Origin: G963667675 sp963667675
Lineage (GTDB): Bacteria; Chloroflexota; Dehalococcoidia; Lucifugimonadales; UBA3495
Length of the DNA stretch: 64,000 nt
Assembly: GCA_963667675.1 (NCBI GenBank)
Contig: OY763929.1
Span: forward strand, 496,001-560,000
Direction: 5' to 3'
The notes under the pieces were generated by a model, which did not search any database, was not told where the DNA came from, and saw nothing but the letters and a program-made list of their open reading frames with translations. The stretch's first letter is position 1; each line of letters starts with the position of its first letter. This document shows, piece after piece, positions 7,558-16,422 of this stretch. Both the position numbers and the translations under genes were made by a program.

Positions 7558-9984
7558 CTAAAGCACGTGCGCCGGGTCCATGTCTATCGTCGTTCCCTTG
7601 GGAACCGCGCTTCCCTCTAGGAACCGGTGCAGGTTGCGCCCCCGCAGTAGCAGGTGCCATCGGTACCGCCCCCGCAAGCGCGAGGGGACGCCCGGCGCCG
7701 GCCCCACCACCTCAACGTCGGTCAGTCCTTCGGCGTACACCCGGTGGCGGAGCTGTCGCGCCATGGCGACCGCCTGGCGCTGGCACATGGTGGCGTTGAC
7801 GTCCTGGTGCACCAGGTGGGCCATTTGGGAGAATGGCGGGTTTCCCAACTCCCGGCGGGACTGGACTTCCCGCTCGAACATTGCCGGGTAGTCCTGCGCG
7901 GCGGCGGCGGCTATCGCGTAGTGGTCCGGTGTGTAGGTCTGCACCAGGACTCGCCCCGGCGTCGGCCCCCTTCCGGCCCGGCCTGCAACCTGGCACAGCA
8001 GGCTGAAGGCCCGTTCCCCCGACCTGAAGTCCGGCAGGTACAGCCCGATGTCGGCCAGGATTACCCCCACCAGGGACACGTTGGGCAGGTCCAGCCCCTT
8101 GGCCACCAGTTGCGTGCCCACCAGCACCTGGGTCTCGCCTCGTTGCATGCGCCCCATGATGTCCTCGGCGCTGGAGCCGGCGCGGGTGGCGTCGGCGTCC
8201 CAGCGCTCGATACCGATCCCCGGCAGCAATGCCGATGCTTCCTCCACCACCTTCTGGGTCCCGACGCCCAGGCCGCGGATTCTCTTTCCGCCGCAGCCCC
8301 GGCAGCGGCCCGGCATGCGCGCCAGCCGGTTGCACCGGTGGCAAAGGAGCCGTCCGTGGGTCGCATGGTAGGCCAGCGACACCGAACAGCGCGGGCAGGT
8401 CGCCACGTGGCCGCAGTCCCTGCACTGGACCATGGGCGCGCTGCCCCGGCGGTTCAGGAACAGAATGGCTTGGTTTCCGCCGTTTATGCAGTCCCTTAAT
8501 GCCTGGGAAAGCTCGCGGCTGAAAATGCTGCGGTTCCCCTCTCTAAGTTCCTTCCGCATGTCGCAGACCTGCACCTTGGCCAGTCCCCGGCCATTGCCGC
8601 TGTTGGCCCCGGCAATGCGCCGCGGCAGTTCCAAAAGACGGTAGCGGCCCCGCCGGGCATGGTAGTAGCTTTCCACGTCCGGCGTTGCGCTGCCCAGCAC
8701 CACCGGAGCGCCGGTGAGCCGTGACAGTTCGAATGCCGCCGTGCGGGCGTGGTACAGGGGCGCCGCCTCTTCCTGCTTGTAGGTCCACTCGTGTTCCTCG
8801 TCGATGACAATCAGCCCCAGCTTGGGCGTCGGGGCGAACAGCGCGCTGCGCGGGCCGACGATTACGTCGCATTGGCCGTCCCGAATTTTCCACCACTGGT
8901 CGAACAGTTGCCCGGGCGTCAGCCCACTGTGCAGCACCGCGACCCGGCCCGGAAACCGGGCATTGACCCGTTGCTGCGTCTGGGGCGTCAGCGCGATCTC
9001 CGGCACCATGAAAACCGCCTGCTCTCCCCGGGCCGCCGCGTGCTGGATCGCCCGCAGGTACACCTCGGTCTTGCCGCTGCCGGTCACCCCGTGCAGCAGG
9101 AACACCCTGGGCGTTCGCTCCCGGTTGTCCATGGCCTCGGTTATTCGCGCCGCGGCGTCGGCCTGCTCGGCAGTCAAGGTCGGCTGGGGGGCTACTTCAG
9201 GCCAGGCCGTCGGGGGCGGATATTCGCGTTCGATTCTGACCCACTCTCTTCCCAATAGCCCTTTCGTGATTAGGGCTTCCGCAACGCCATTGCCGAACTG
9301 CTTGTTGGCCAGGGTAGCCGGATATGGCGCCGCCGTTTCCCGCACCGCTCCCAGCAACTCCTGCTGCCGGGCAGACAACTTTTTCTCATCCGACGCCCCT
9401 GGGACATGGTAGGCAGGGCCGGCCAGCAGGTAGCTTTGGTAGCGGGGCGCTATCCTGGGCCGCGGCAACTCCACCCGTCGCCGCACCAGTCCCTTGTGCA
9501 ACAGCCTGGACAACTCCCGGTTGCCGTTGCGGCCCAAAAGACGGGCAAGTTCTTCTTCCGTCAGTACGGAGGCGGTCTCCAACTTTTGAAGGGCTTCCAG
9601 TGTCTCAGGACGCAGCCCCGACAGGTCCACGTTGTCCCCTGATGCCGGAAAGACCCGGGACCGCACCTGCCGCTCGAATCCGGGAGGCAGCAGCGGCGCT
9701 ATCGCAGCGAACAGGGAGCACAGATAATAGCGGCTCAGCCAACGGGCCAGGTCCAGGTGCGCCGCGCTCACCAGCGGGGCGGGCTCGATGGGCTGGAGGA
9801 TGTCTTTGGTGAGTTCTACCTGCGGGGCCGCCGCCAGTTCCACCACCACCCCCTGGGCCGTCCGCCGGCCAAAGGGGACCCAGACTAGCTGTCCTGGCGT
9901 CACGTTGAAATTAGGGGGGATGCTGTAGGAAAAGGTGCGAGAGTGGGCCACCGGCGCGTCCACCGCCACCTCTGCATACCTCAT
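7558..9984 (-). CDS. priA: Primosomal replication-restart helicase PriA
   Basis: An 808-residue PriA that recognises stalled forks and reloads the replicative helicase. It shows the N-terminal DNA-binding part, Walker A GVTGSGKT, the DEEH box in VIDEEHEW, two Cys4-type zinc modules (CRDCG...CPRC and CHRC...CRGC) inserted between the helicase lobes, and the helicase motif QVAGRAGRG. ATG 9984 is chosen; a TTG 11 codons upstream is an alternative. It is 54-87 bases downstream of rplS depending on the start, and 120 bases upstream of def. Confidence 0.95.
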   Translation of the reverse strand: MRYAEVAVDAPVAHSRTFSYSIPPNFNVTPGQLVWVPFGRRTAQGVVVELAAAPQVELTKDILQPIEPAPLVSAAHLDLARWLSRYYLCSLFAAIAPLLPPGFERQVRSRVFPASGDNVDLSGLRPETLEALQKLETASVLTEEELARLLGRNGNRELSRLLHKGLVRRRVELPRPRIAPRYQSYLLAGPAYHVPGASDEKKLSARQQELLGAVRETAAPYPATLANKQFGNGVAEALITKGLLGREWVRIEREYPPPTAWPEVAPQPTLTAEQADAAARITEAMDNRERTPRVFLLHGVTGSGKTEVYLRAIQHAAARGEQAVFMVPEIALTPQTQQRVNARFPGRVAVLHSGLTPGQLFDQWWKIRDGQCDVIVGPRSALFAPTPKLGLIVIDEEHEWTYKQEEAAPLYHARTAAFELSRLTGAPVVLGSATPDVESYYHARRGRYRLLELPRRIAGANSGNGRGLAKVQVCDMRKELREGNRSIFSRELSQALRDCINGGNQAILFLNRRGSAPMVQCRDCGHVATCPRCSVSLAYHATHGRLLCHRCNRLARMPGRCRGCGGKRIRGLGVGTQKVVEEASALLPGIGIERWDADATRAGSSAEDIMGRMQRGETQVLVGTQLVAKGLDLPNVSLVGVILADIGLYLPDFRSGERAFSLLCQVAGRAGRGPTPGRVLVQTYTPDHYAIAAAAAQDYPAMFEREVQSRRELGNPPFSQMAHLVHQDVNATMCQRQAVAMARQLRHRVYAEGLTDVEVVGPAPGVPSRLRGRYRWHLLLRGRNLHRFLEGSAVPKGTTIDMDPAHVL

Positions 9985-10071
9985 CCTATCCAACTTCTCC
10001 AAGCGTCCGACGCGCAAAGCCAGGCTGTCGCCGATGGCCGAGGCGCCGTAAGGAGTACCGGGGAATTGAGG

Positions 10072-10452
10072 CTACTCTTGCGGTTGAGCTTGCTTCTGCG
10101 GCCTGCGAAAGGTCGTCTTTTCCTTGATGCGCGCCGCCCTGCCTTGGAGGCCGCGCAGGTAATACAGCTTGGCCCGGCGTACTGCGCCCCGGCGGGTGAC
10201 TTCCAGTGAATCGATCAGGGGCGAATACAGCGGGAAAATCCGCTCGATTCCTATCCCCCCTGAGATCCTCCGCACCGTAAAGTTCGCGGAGGGACCCTTG
10301 CCGTTCTGCAGGCGGATGACCACTCCCTGAAATGCCTGCACCCTCTCCCGCTCGCCCTCGCGAATGCGGAAGTTTACTCTAACGGTGTCCCCCGGCCCGA
10401 ATGGGCTGATTTTCTCGTTGGCTTCTGGCTTGACCAGCGATGCTGCTTCCAA
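10072..10452 (-). CDS. rplS: 50S ribosomal protein L19
   Basis: A 126-residue L19, located at the 30S-50S interface. The family core is clear: PGDTVRVNFRIREG, RVQAFQGVVI, TVRRIS.GIGIERIFPLYSP and VTRRGAVRRAKLYYLRGL. The start is a TTG codon without an obvious Shine-Dalgarno sequence. No closer ATG fits, because the conserved core starts about 20 residues in. The usual neighbours rpsP, rimM and trmD are absent. Confidence 0.95.
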   Translation of the reverse strand: MEAASLVKPEANEKISPFGPGDTVRVNFRIREGERERVQAFQGVVIRLQNGKGPSANFTVRRISGGIGIERIFPLYSPLIDSLEVTRRGAVRRAKLYYLRGLQGRAARIKEKTTFRRPQKQAQPQE

Positions 10453-10489
10453 AGTAAGTTGTCTGCCCGTTTATAGATTTCTGCGCTGT

Positions 10490-10512
10490 GGCGGGCCCGA
10501 CCCGCCGTTTTT
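10490..10512 (+). terminator. GC-rich hairpin with T-run
   Basis: GGCGGG (10490-10495), loop CCCGA, CCCGCC (10501-10506), then G and five T. This has the form of an intrinsic terminator on the plus strand, yet both neighbours are on the minus strand. It may block antisense transcription into the toxin-antitoxin pair, or act as a hairpin in the rplS leader. Confidence 0.45.
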
Positions 10513-10633
10513 CACCTTGTGGAGTATACAGGGTTATCCGGGCCGCTTCAATGGCCGGCGGGCCCGCTCCCCGCGGCTTGCAGAGGCTACCGCAAGGCTG
10601 TGACTATCAGTTGTCCGGTGGGGGTCAAGCCCC

Positions 10634-10912
10634 TTAGCCCCGTTTCTCGGTCAACCTGCCGGACAGGTACTTGTGGATGACGCTGGACAGCAACGTCTGG
10701 TAGGGTATCCCCTCTTCCCTGGCACGCGCATGTACCAGCATATAGTCTCGCTCGGTTACCCGCAGATTCACTCGCCGGGTCTTGTTGAAAGTGTTGCGCG
10801 CCGCCTGACGGGCCGCCCCGACTTCGCGGTCAGCCTCAGGAGCAGAGGGCAACTCCCCTCGCTCGAATCGGTCCAGAATGTCTCGCTCTTCCTCGCTCAA
10901 CTCGACGTTCAC
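10634..10912 (-). CDS. BrnA/CopG-like antitoxin
   Basis: A 92-residue protein with an acidic N-terminal half (ELSEEERDILDRFERGELP) that would wrap the toxin. The C-terminal half resembles a ribbon-helix-helix DNA-binding domain (RRVNLRVTERDYMLVHARAR, then EGIPYQTLLSSVIHKYLSG). Its ATG overlaps the toxin stop by four bases. It should neutralise the toxin at 10909-11196 and repress the operon. The family (BrnA or a CopG relative) is assigned from pattern, not alignment. Confidence 0.75.
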   Translation of the reverse strand: MNVELSEEERDILDRFERGELPSAPEADREVGAARQAARNTFNKTRRVNLRVTERDYMLVHARAREEGIPYQTLLSSVIHKYLSGRLTEKRG

Positions 10913-11196
10913 GATGACAGTCTCCTTCTGTAATCTCTGGCCGCCTTCCGGCTGGGGATAATCGTCTTGAGAAAACGGGCGCCGTCGGCCTCTATCACGA
11001 ACGGCACAAGATAAATGTATTCTTGAACTGATACAACGTATATCTGCTGCCCAGGATAGCGGCTCTGGTTCGGGTGTTCCAGTACATCGAGCAACCCACC
11101 CTGCTCTATGGCGGATACGATGCCCTCGAACGAAATACCGCGGTGCTCAACGAGTTGCTGGTTTTTCTCGATGCTCCATTCAAAGGCAACATCCAT
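10909..11196 (-). CDS. BrnT-like toxin
   Basis: A 95-residue small basic-ended protein opening with FEWSIEKNQQLVEHRGISFE, which matches the FEWDxxKxxxNxxKHGxSFEEA pattern of BrnT toxins (RelE fold ribonucleases). It ends FLKTIIPSRKAARDYRRRL, with conserved Arg/Lys near the C-terminus as in the family. It is the first gene of a two-gene operon with the antitoxin, the usual brnT-brnA order. A palindrome covers its start codon and probably serves as operator. Confidence 0.72.
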   Translation of the reverse strand: MDVAFEWSIEKNQQLVEHRGISFEGIVSAIEQGGLLDVLEHPNQSRYPGQQIYVVSVQEYIYLVPFVIEADGARFLKTIIPSRKAARDYRRRLSS

Positions 11197-11206
11197 GTGG
11201 ATATTG
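11187..11206. promoter_or_regulatory. Likely autoregulatory operator of the toxin-antitoxin operon
   Basis: A 20-bp near-perfect palindrome, CAAcATCCA-TG-TGGATaTTG, is centred on the toxin start codon (11196-11194). A TTGGCA-like -35 and an A/T-rich ACAATA -10 lie just upstream on the minus strand. The position fits repression by the ribbon-helix-helix antitoxin. Confidence 0.5.
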
Positions 11207-11245
11207 TCGCACTATGTGTGCATTTTGCCAACACTCAGCCCTGTA

Positions 11246-11259
11246 CCCCCCCCCCCCCC
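11246..11259. repeat. 14-base poly-C tract
   Basis: Fourteen consecutive C between the toxin start and the promoter of the next gene. Such tracts are prone to slippage in replication and in sequencing. A second, longer one lies in a coding region at 13482-13497. Confidence 0.9.
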
Positions 11260-11331
11260 GAGTCAAATGGTCAATTGAGGATGACTACTGCGGTGGAAGC
11301 GCAGGTGACAGCCGTCCCGCCGCCTCCAACC

Positions 11332-11359
11332 TTGACACCCCCGCCCCCAGGGTTACAAT
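11332..11359 (+). promoter_or_regulatory. Promoter of the alpha/beta hydrolase gene
   Basis: A perfect TTGACA (11332-11337), a 16-bp C-rich spacer and TACAAT (11354-11359). A good AGGAGG ribosome site lies just before ATG 11402, so this transcript is conventionally leadered. Confidence 0.65.
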
Positions 11360-11401
11360 CGCCCCTAAAGCCAGCGCAGGTGTCAATCAGGAGGGACCGC
11401 C

Positions 11402-12160
11402 ATGCCATACTGCACCAGGGGCGACGTCAGTATTCACTACGAAGACCACGGGTCGGGGTTCCCGCTTCTGGCAATCCCCGGCGGAGGCTTGAACTCCGTG
11501 CTTACCGGTTGGCCCACCCAGGTGTTCAACGCCATGGAGGCGTTCAAGGACGACTTCCGCTGCGTCACCATGGACCAGCGCAACGCCCCCGGCGGACACT
11601 CCACCGGCCCAGTAGAGGTCGATGACCCGTGGGGCGCCTTCGCCGACGACCAGCTTATCTTGATGGACCACCTGGGCATAGATAAGTTCCTGTTCATCGG
11701 CTACTGCATCGGCGGGCCCTTTGCCATGAAGCTCATGGAGCGGGCGCCGGAGAGGGTTGTAGCAGCCGTGCTTTGCCAGCCCGTCGGGCACGCGAGCAAG
11801 ACGCCGGATTACATGTATGACTCAGGGTTGGAGAACTGGGGCCCCGAGATATGCGCCCGGCGGCCCGAGGTGACCATGGAGATCGTCGAGCAGTACCTGC
11901 ACAACCTTTACCGCGTCCAGCCCGACTTCCTCTACAGCGTGTCCCGGGAATTCGCCCGCTCGTGCCAAACGCCCATGTTGATTATGCCCGACGACACCCC
12001 CGCCCATTCTTACGAGGCGGCCATGGAACTAGCGGCTATTGCGCCCAAAGCCCAGGCCACGGTGTATCCCTGGAAAGAGTCGGAAGACGTGTACGCCAGG
12101 ACCATAGAACAGGTGCGGGAATTTCTGTTGGCCCACCAACCCACGGGCGCAGCGCGCTGA
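11402..12160 (+). CDS. Alpha/beta-hydrolase-fold protein with Cys at the nucleophile position
   Basis: A 252-residue single-domain alpha/beta hydrolase. The oxyanion region is IPGGGLNS. The nucleophile elbow reads GYCIGG (C102) where most members have Ser. The acid loop is IMPDDTPAHS. At the place where the catalytic His normally follows (a GH motif) the sequence is YPWKESEDVYART, with no His. A Cys nucleophile is known in dienelactone hydrolases, but the missing His is unusual, so chemistry is uncertain. Start ATG 11402 has AGGAGG eight bases upstream. It is convergent with the oxygenase gene. Confidence 0.8.
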   Translation: MPYCTRGDVSIHYEDHGSGFPLLAIPGGGLNSVLTGWPTQVFNAMEAFKDDFRCVTMDQRNAPGGHSTGPVEVDDPWGAFADDQLILMDHLGIDKFLFIGYCIGGPFAMKLMERAPERVVAAVLCQPVGHASKTPDYMYDSGLENWGPEICARRPEVTMEIVEQYLHNLYRVQPDFLYSVSREFARSCQTPMLIMPDDTPAHSYEAAMELAAIAPKAQATVYPWKESEDVYARTIEQVREFLLAHQPTGAAR

Positions 12161-12179
12161 CCTGCTTTGCATAACCCGG

Positions 12180-12223
12180 GTTGTCCGTTCGCCCTGAGGG
12201 AAATCGAAGGGTTAATGGACAAC
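12180..12223. repeat. Dispersed palindromic element (family B, copy 1)
   Basis: A 44-bp imperfect hairpin between two convergent genes, with perfect outer arms GTTGTCC/GGACAAC and core TTCGCCCTGAGGGAAATCGA. Related copies lie at 18399-18429 and 58021-58045. It could also serve as a bidirectional transcription barrier here. Confidence 0.7.
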
Positions 12224-12284
12224 CTCCCCCACAAGTTATTCGGGCGCCTGCCCGCGCCGGCTTGGCCCTAGGCCCCGGCCCGCT

Positions 12285-13514
12285 TCACCACTGGGAGGAC
12301 TCCTCCGAATATACGTGGTCGGGCAGCCTGTAGCTGATCCCCGCCTCTTCCAGCACCGAGGCCTCCAGCAGCGACGTGAACCTGGTGAAGTTGGAGTTCT
12401 CCATTCTGTCTCGGCTCAACTTGGCCAGAAGGTGCTTGTAGCGTTCCTGCATCCTGAATATGAACAACGTCCCCAAATTGAGGTCCGGGGGGTACATCAA
12501 CTGGTCCGCCATCCTGTTGCCGATCAGGGCGCGGGAGACCTTGAACACGTAGCTCGCCAGCCTGCGGCGCTCCACCGGGTCGTTGATGTCGATGACCAGG
12601 GGGGCAGAGTTGACCAGCGAATTCGCCATGACGACGCACTCCGGCGAGGGTGGCGGCTCGCACATGAACCCGATTCGGCGCAGGTGCCGGGCATCTTTCT
12701 CGTCCCGGAACAGTATCGAGGAAGGTATGCCCATGACGTGGCCGGTGTACCGCCAAACGGCCATGAAGCTTTTGCGCTCCTCGTCAGTGTAGTGCGCCCC
12801 CAGGCGCTTCATGTGGTCCAACAGCCTGGCCGAAAAGGACGTGATGGCGAATCCCAGGTGGGCCGAACTGACTGGCAGGCCCCACGCCGCGTAGTCCCAT
12901 TCGTCGGAGCCCCCCAGCAGCCGTCTCAGTTGGGCGTGTACCAGCCGTATCCGCACCGACAGCTTCCAACCGTCCCCGTCCCTACCCAAGCCGTCGGGCA
13001 TGAATACCTCGATCATGTGCCGGTTGTTTTGCCGCAGCCTGCGCACTCCCTGGTCCCGCACCCGCCCGGTGATGAAGAAAGACTTCGCGATATTGGTGGC
13101 GAACCCTTCCACCAACGTGCCGCCGACAAATGCTCCCAGGATGAGATGTGAGTTCCGGTGGAACATGCGGATGCCGGGGATGAATGAGTCAAAATCCACC
13201 CAGTCCGGCGCTTTCTCCGTGTCTTCGAAGAATTCCCGCGCCGATGGCGGGGCGTCCGCGAGGCTGTCCCAGTCCCGCTCGTGCAGCATCGCTTGAAACA
13301 AGATTGCTTGCTCCTGTCTCGATACGCTGGACAGGTCTTCCATCATGGCGTCGGCCAGGGGGTCCCCAATCAGCGTGTGGGCGACGTAGTTCGCGGCCGT
13401 CTCCGGCGCAATTTTACGCGCCTTCTCGTACCCCGCCCGGTAGTCGGTGGGTATGTTAGCCGGCTCTTTCATAGGAAAGTCGGGGGGGGGGGGGGGGTAA
13501 TTATCATTCGCCAT
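12285..13514 (-). CDS. Oxygenase MpaB / DUF2236 family protein
   Basis: A 409-residue protein of the DUF2236 family, which includes the haem-dependent latex-clearing rubber oxygenases and MpaB. Recognisable features are IRLVHAQLRRLL, WGLPVSSAHLGFAITSFSA and FMAVWRYTGHVMGIPSSIL, containing the conserved Arg/His residues around the haem pocket. No signal peptide is visible, so it is probably cytoplasmic. Substrate unknown. Codons 6-11 are encoded by a 16-C tract giving five Pro; a one-base change there would disable the frame. A downstream ATG (codon 15) could re-initiate but lacks a ribosome site. It lies 13 bases downstream of the MMPL gene. Confidence 0.82.
   Translation of the reverse strand: MANDNYPPPPPDFPMKEPANIPTDYRAGYEKARKIAPETAANYVAHTLIGDPLADAMMEDLSSVSRQEQAILFQAMLHERDWDSLADAPPSAREFFEDTEKAPDWVDFDSFIPGIRMFHRNSHLILGAFVGGTLVEGFATNIAKSFFITGRVRDQGVRRLRQNNRHMIEVFMPDGLGRDGDGWKLSVRIRLVHAQLRRLLGGSDEWDYAAWGLPVSSAHLGFAITSFSARLLDHMKRLGAHYTDEERKSFMAVWRYTGHVMGIPSSILFRDEKDARHLRRIGFMCEPPPSPECVVMANSLVNSAPLVIDINDPVERRRLASYVFKVSRALIGNRMADQLMYPPDLNLGTLFIFRMQERYKHLLAKLSRDRMENSNFTRFTSLLEASVLEEAGISYRLPDHVYSEESSQW
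13482..13497. repeat. 16-base homopolymer (poly-G plus strand) inside a coding region
   Basis: Sixteen G on the plus strand, read as C in the oxygenase gene, within its first 12 codons. The reading frame is intact at this length. It is a candidate phase-variation tract; it is also an error-prone site for sequencing. Confidence 0.9.
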
Positions 13515-13527
13515 AACTTTCGCCGCC

Positions 13528-15796
13528 TCAGGGCTTTTCGGCTTCCACCCTCAAATCGGGCAGCCATCGCAGCCAGGACGGCAGGTACCAGTTGCCCTTC
13601 CCCAGCACTTCCATGGTCGCCGGCACCAGCACCGACCGCACCAGCGTTGCATCCAGGAATATGGCCACGGCCAGCCCGAACCCCACTTGCTGGTTGATTA
13701 TAGTCTTCCCCGAGGCGAACGCGCCGAACACCGCCACCATTATCAGGGCCGCCCCGGTTATCATCCCCCCCGTTGATTGCAAGCCGTAGGCCACCGCTTC
13801 GGCGTTGTCCCCGGTCTCGTCGTAACGTTCCCGGATGCGGCTCAGCAGGAACACGTGATAGTCCATGGACAGGCCGAACAGTATCGAGAACAGGAAAAGC
13901 GGTATCCAGGCGTCGATGACCTCCGCCTGCTGGAACCCCAGCAGGTCCGCCGCCACGCCCTTCTGGAACACCAGCACCATCAGCCCGTAGGCCGTGCCCA
14001 CCGACAGCAAGTTCATGATGACGGCCTTGATCGGTATGACTATCGACCGGAACACCAGCATCAATATCAGGAAGCTGCACCCCAGCACGAAGGCGAAGAC
14101 GATGGGAGTGTACACGTCCACCGTGGAGAATACGTCCGCCGCAATGGCGGACACCCCGCCCACCAGGGCCTTGGCCTCCACGCCCTCGAAGGCCGCGGGG
14201 ATAAACTCGTCTCGTATCTCGTTCACCACGTCCACGGCCTCGTGGCTGCGCGGCTCTCCATGGATGTAAACGGTGACCAGCGCCAGGTCGCCGGTTTCGC
14301 TCACCTCGGGCTCCGGCGAAGCCACCGTCATTGCCGGATGCCCGTTCAATGATGCTTGCAGTTTCTCAATGGCCGACTGCACCGGCGGGCTGTCTATGTC
14401 TCCCTCGATAACTATTTCCGTGGGATTCACAAGGCCGAATGAAAACTCCCTCTCCATCACGAAGAAGGCCTCCCGGCTCTCTGCGCCCTCCGGGAACACG
14501 TCCACGCCGTTCAGTCCGGTGTTGATTTGGAAATAGAAGACTATGGCCACCACCATCGGCGCGCCGACAGCCACGATGCTGATATGGGGGAACCTCATCA
14601 CCACCCGTGTGGTCCGGTGCCAGAAGCCATGCTCTGGAACCGACGAGGCCCCTGACCCGCCGGAAAGCCCGCCCCCCGCCTTTCCCAGGAACGGCACCGC
14701 CAGCCGGTTGATTCTCTTGCCGTGCAGCGCCAGGTTGGCCGGCAAAAAGGTGAGGGTGGCGGCCAACGCCACGAACACCACAAGAATCGCTCCCGTGGCC
14801 AACGACTGGAAGAACGAAAAGGGCACCAGGAACATCCCGAACAGGGCAATGATCACCGTCAGCCCGCTAAACAGCACGGTGCGGCCGGCCGTCTCCCCGG
14901 CCCGCTCTATGGCCGCCGGTATGTCCAGCCCCCGGGCCCAACTCGTCCCGGAACCGGGACACGATGATGAGCGAATAGTCGATACCCACCGCCAGGCCGA
15001 CCATGATAATCATCAGCGTAATGAAGAAGATTAACTCGAATGCCTGCCCCAGCAGCGCCGTTATGCCCAGGGCGACGATTACGCACACCAGCGACAGCCC
15101 GATGGGCATCAACGCCGCAACCAGCGTGCCGAAGAGGACTACCAGGATGATTAGGGCCACCGGAATGCCCACCCGCTCCCCCTGCCGCAGGTCGCTCTCC
15201 GCCAGTTCGTTCTGCTCCAGGGCTATGCTGGCGTCGCCCACCACCAGGGTGTCGAAGCCATCCCCTGTCCCTGCTTGGTGGACCACCTCCAGGACTTCCT
15301 CGATGTTCTCCAGCGTGTGGTCGAAGTCGCCGGCCAGCGTCAGCCGCATTATCGTCGTCCGGCGGTCGGCGGAAACCGTCTGTTCCCGCAGGGCCTGCTG
15401 CTCATCGGTCAGCAACGGGAGCAACGCCTCTGGAACGAAGTAATGCTCGACCGTGGCCACCAGTTCCAGGCCCCCCAACTCCCCGGCCAGCGCCTCCACC
15501 TTGTCCCGGAACTCGGCATCCTCCACGGTGAACGAGTCGGACTGGACGATGACGATTTCGGTAACCGGCTTGGGCCCCCGCAGGTTTTCCAGCAGGCTTT
15601 CGGCCTTAGACGACTCTGCACCCCCACCCAGCTTCATTTCGGTCGTAGTCGCGTTGTCCAGGGCGTCGGTGAACCCAAAGTTCAGCCCCAGCCCGGCGTC
15701 GTCGGCCAGGATTCCCCCGGCAATGGCCAGCGCGCCCCATACGGCGACGACCACGATGGCGTTTCGCGCGCTAATGCGGGCCAGAAATTTGGTCAA
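13528..15796 (-). pseudogene. MMPL/RND-family membrane exporter, split by one frameshift
   Basis: Two adjacent frames together encode one complete MMPL exporter of about 755 residues. The first part starts at TTG 15796 (AGAGGG nine bases upstream) and runs through the first large loop and helices, ending the match at VGIDYSLIIVSRFRDEL. The second part resumes with GRTVLFSGLTV and ends at 13528 after a second domain with LFGLSMDYHVFLLSRIRERY. The shift lies in a G/C run at about 14929-14939; removing one base restores a continuous frame exactly. Whether this is a mutation or a sequence error is open. Such pumps move lipids or hydrophobic compounds with proton exchange. Confidence 0.82.
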
Positions 15797-15945
15797 AGCA
15801 AAAACCCTCTAGCTCAATTACCGGGCGGTTCAAGCATACCCACACAATAATATCATCATTATTACATCACTGGCTCGAATCTAAGACCGCAGGTTGGCCT
15901 TCTTAAGTAGGCGGCGGAGCGTTTTTAAGGGGGTCGCGCCTCAAA

Positions 15946-15974
15946 TTGACCCGCCAAAGGCGCCGTAGTATATT
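15946..15974 (+). promoter_or_regulatory. Promoter upstream of the cupin gene
   Basis: TTGACC (15946-15951), a 17-bp spacer and TATATT (15969-15974). A second -10-like TATACT lies at 15996-16001. The remaining intergenic DNA (15797-15945) is A/T-rich near the MMPL start, and probably holds that gene's promoter. Confidence 0.6.
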
Positions 15975-16059
15975 CTCGGCCATCCGCGGTTAGTATATAC
16001 TGCCTGGGGAACAACGCCCTTACGCTCCCCCCGGCGGACAAAAGACAACGGAGGCAATC

Positions 16060-16422
16060 GTGAAGCGGTTCAGAATCTCGGCCATCGACCCCGTGCCCTT
16101 GGGCCCCGCCCATCCCGTAGACGGTTGGACCGGCGATGAAGCCCACCGCACCCGTCAGCCCATGTTGCCTAGAGGGGCCAGCGAACACTTCGCTGCCAGC
16201 GTGGTGAACTTCGACAAGGGCGCCACCACCGGCTGGCACACCCACACCACCGACCAGATTCTGGTCATCACCTTGGGCAACGGCTACGTGGCCAACGAAC
16301 ACGAGCAACTGGAAGTCGCCGTGGGCGACGTGGTGCAGATCCTGCCCGGCGAAAACCACTGGCACGGCGCCGCCGCCGATTCCTACATGTCCCACATCAC
16401 CATAACCGGCCCCGTTGGATAG
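16060..16422 (+). CDS. Small cupin-domain protein
   Basis: A 120-residue single cupin barrel. Motif 1 reads GWHTHTTDQILVITLGNG, giving two His and a polar ligand; motif 2 reads GDVVQILPGENHWHG, giving the last His. These would bind one metal ion. The start is GTG with GGAGG seven bases upstream. Small cupins of this type act as isomerases, decarboxylases or sensors; none can be chosen. The next 278 bases up to 16701 show no gene. Confidence 0.8.
   Translation: MKRFRISAIDPVPLGPAHPVDGWTGDEAHRTRQPMLPRGASEHFAASVVNFDKGATTGWHTHTTDQILVITLGNGYVANEHEQLEVAVGDVVQILPGENHWHGAAADSYMSHITITGPVG

Noticed and set aside
10490..10512. Riboswitch upstream of rplS
   Set aside because: Only a simple hairpin was found; no conserved riboswitch core can be recognised.
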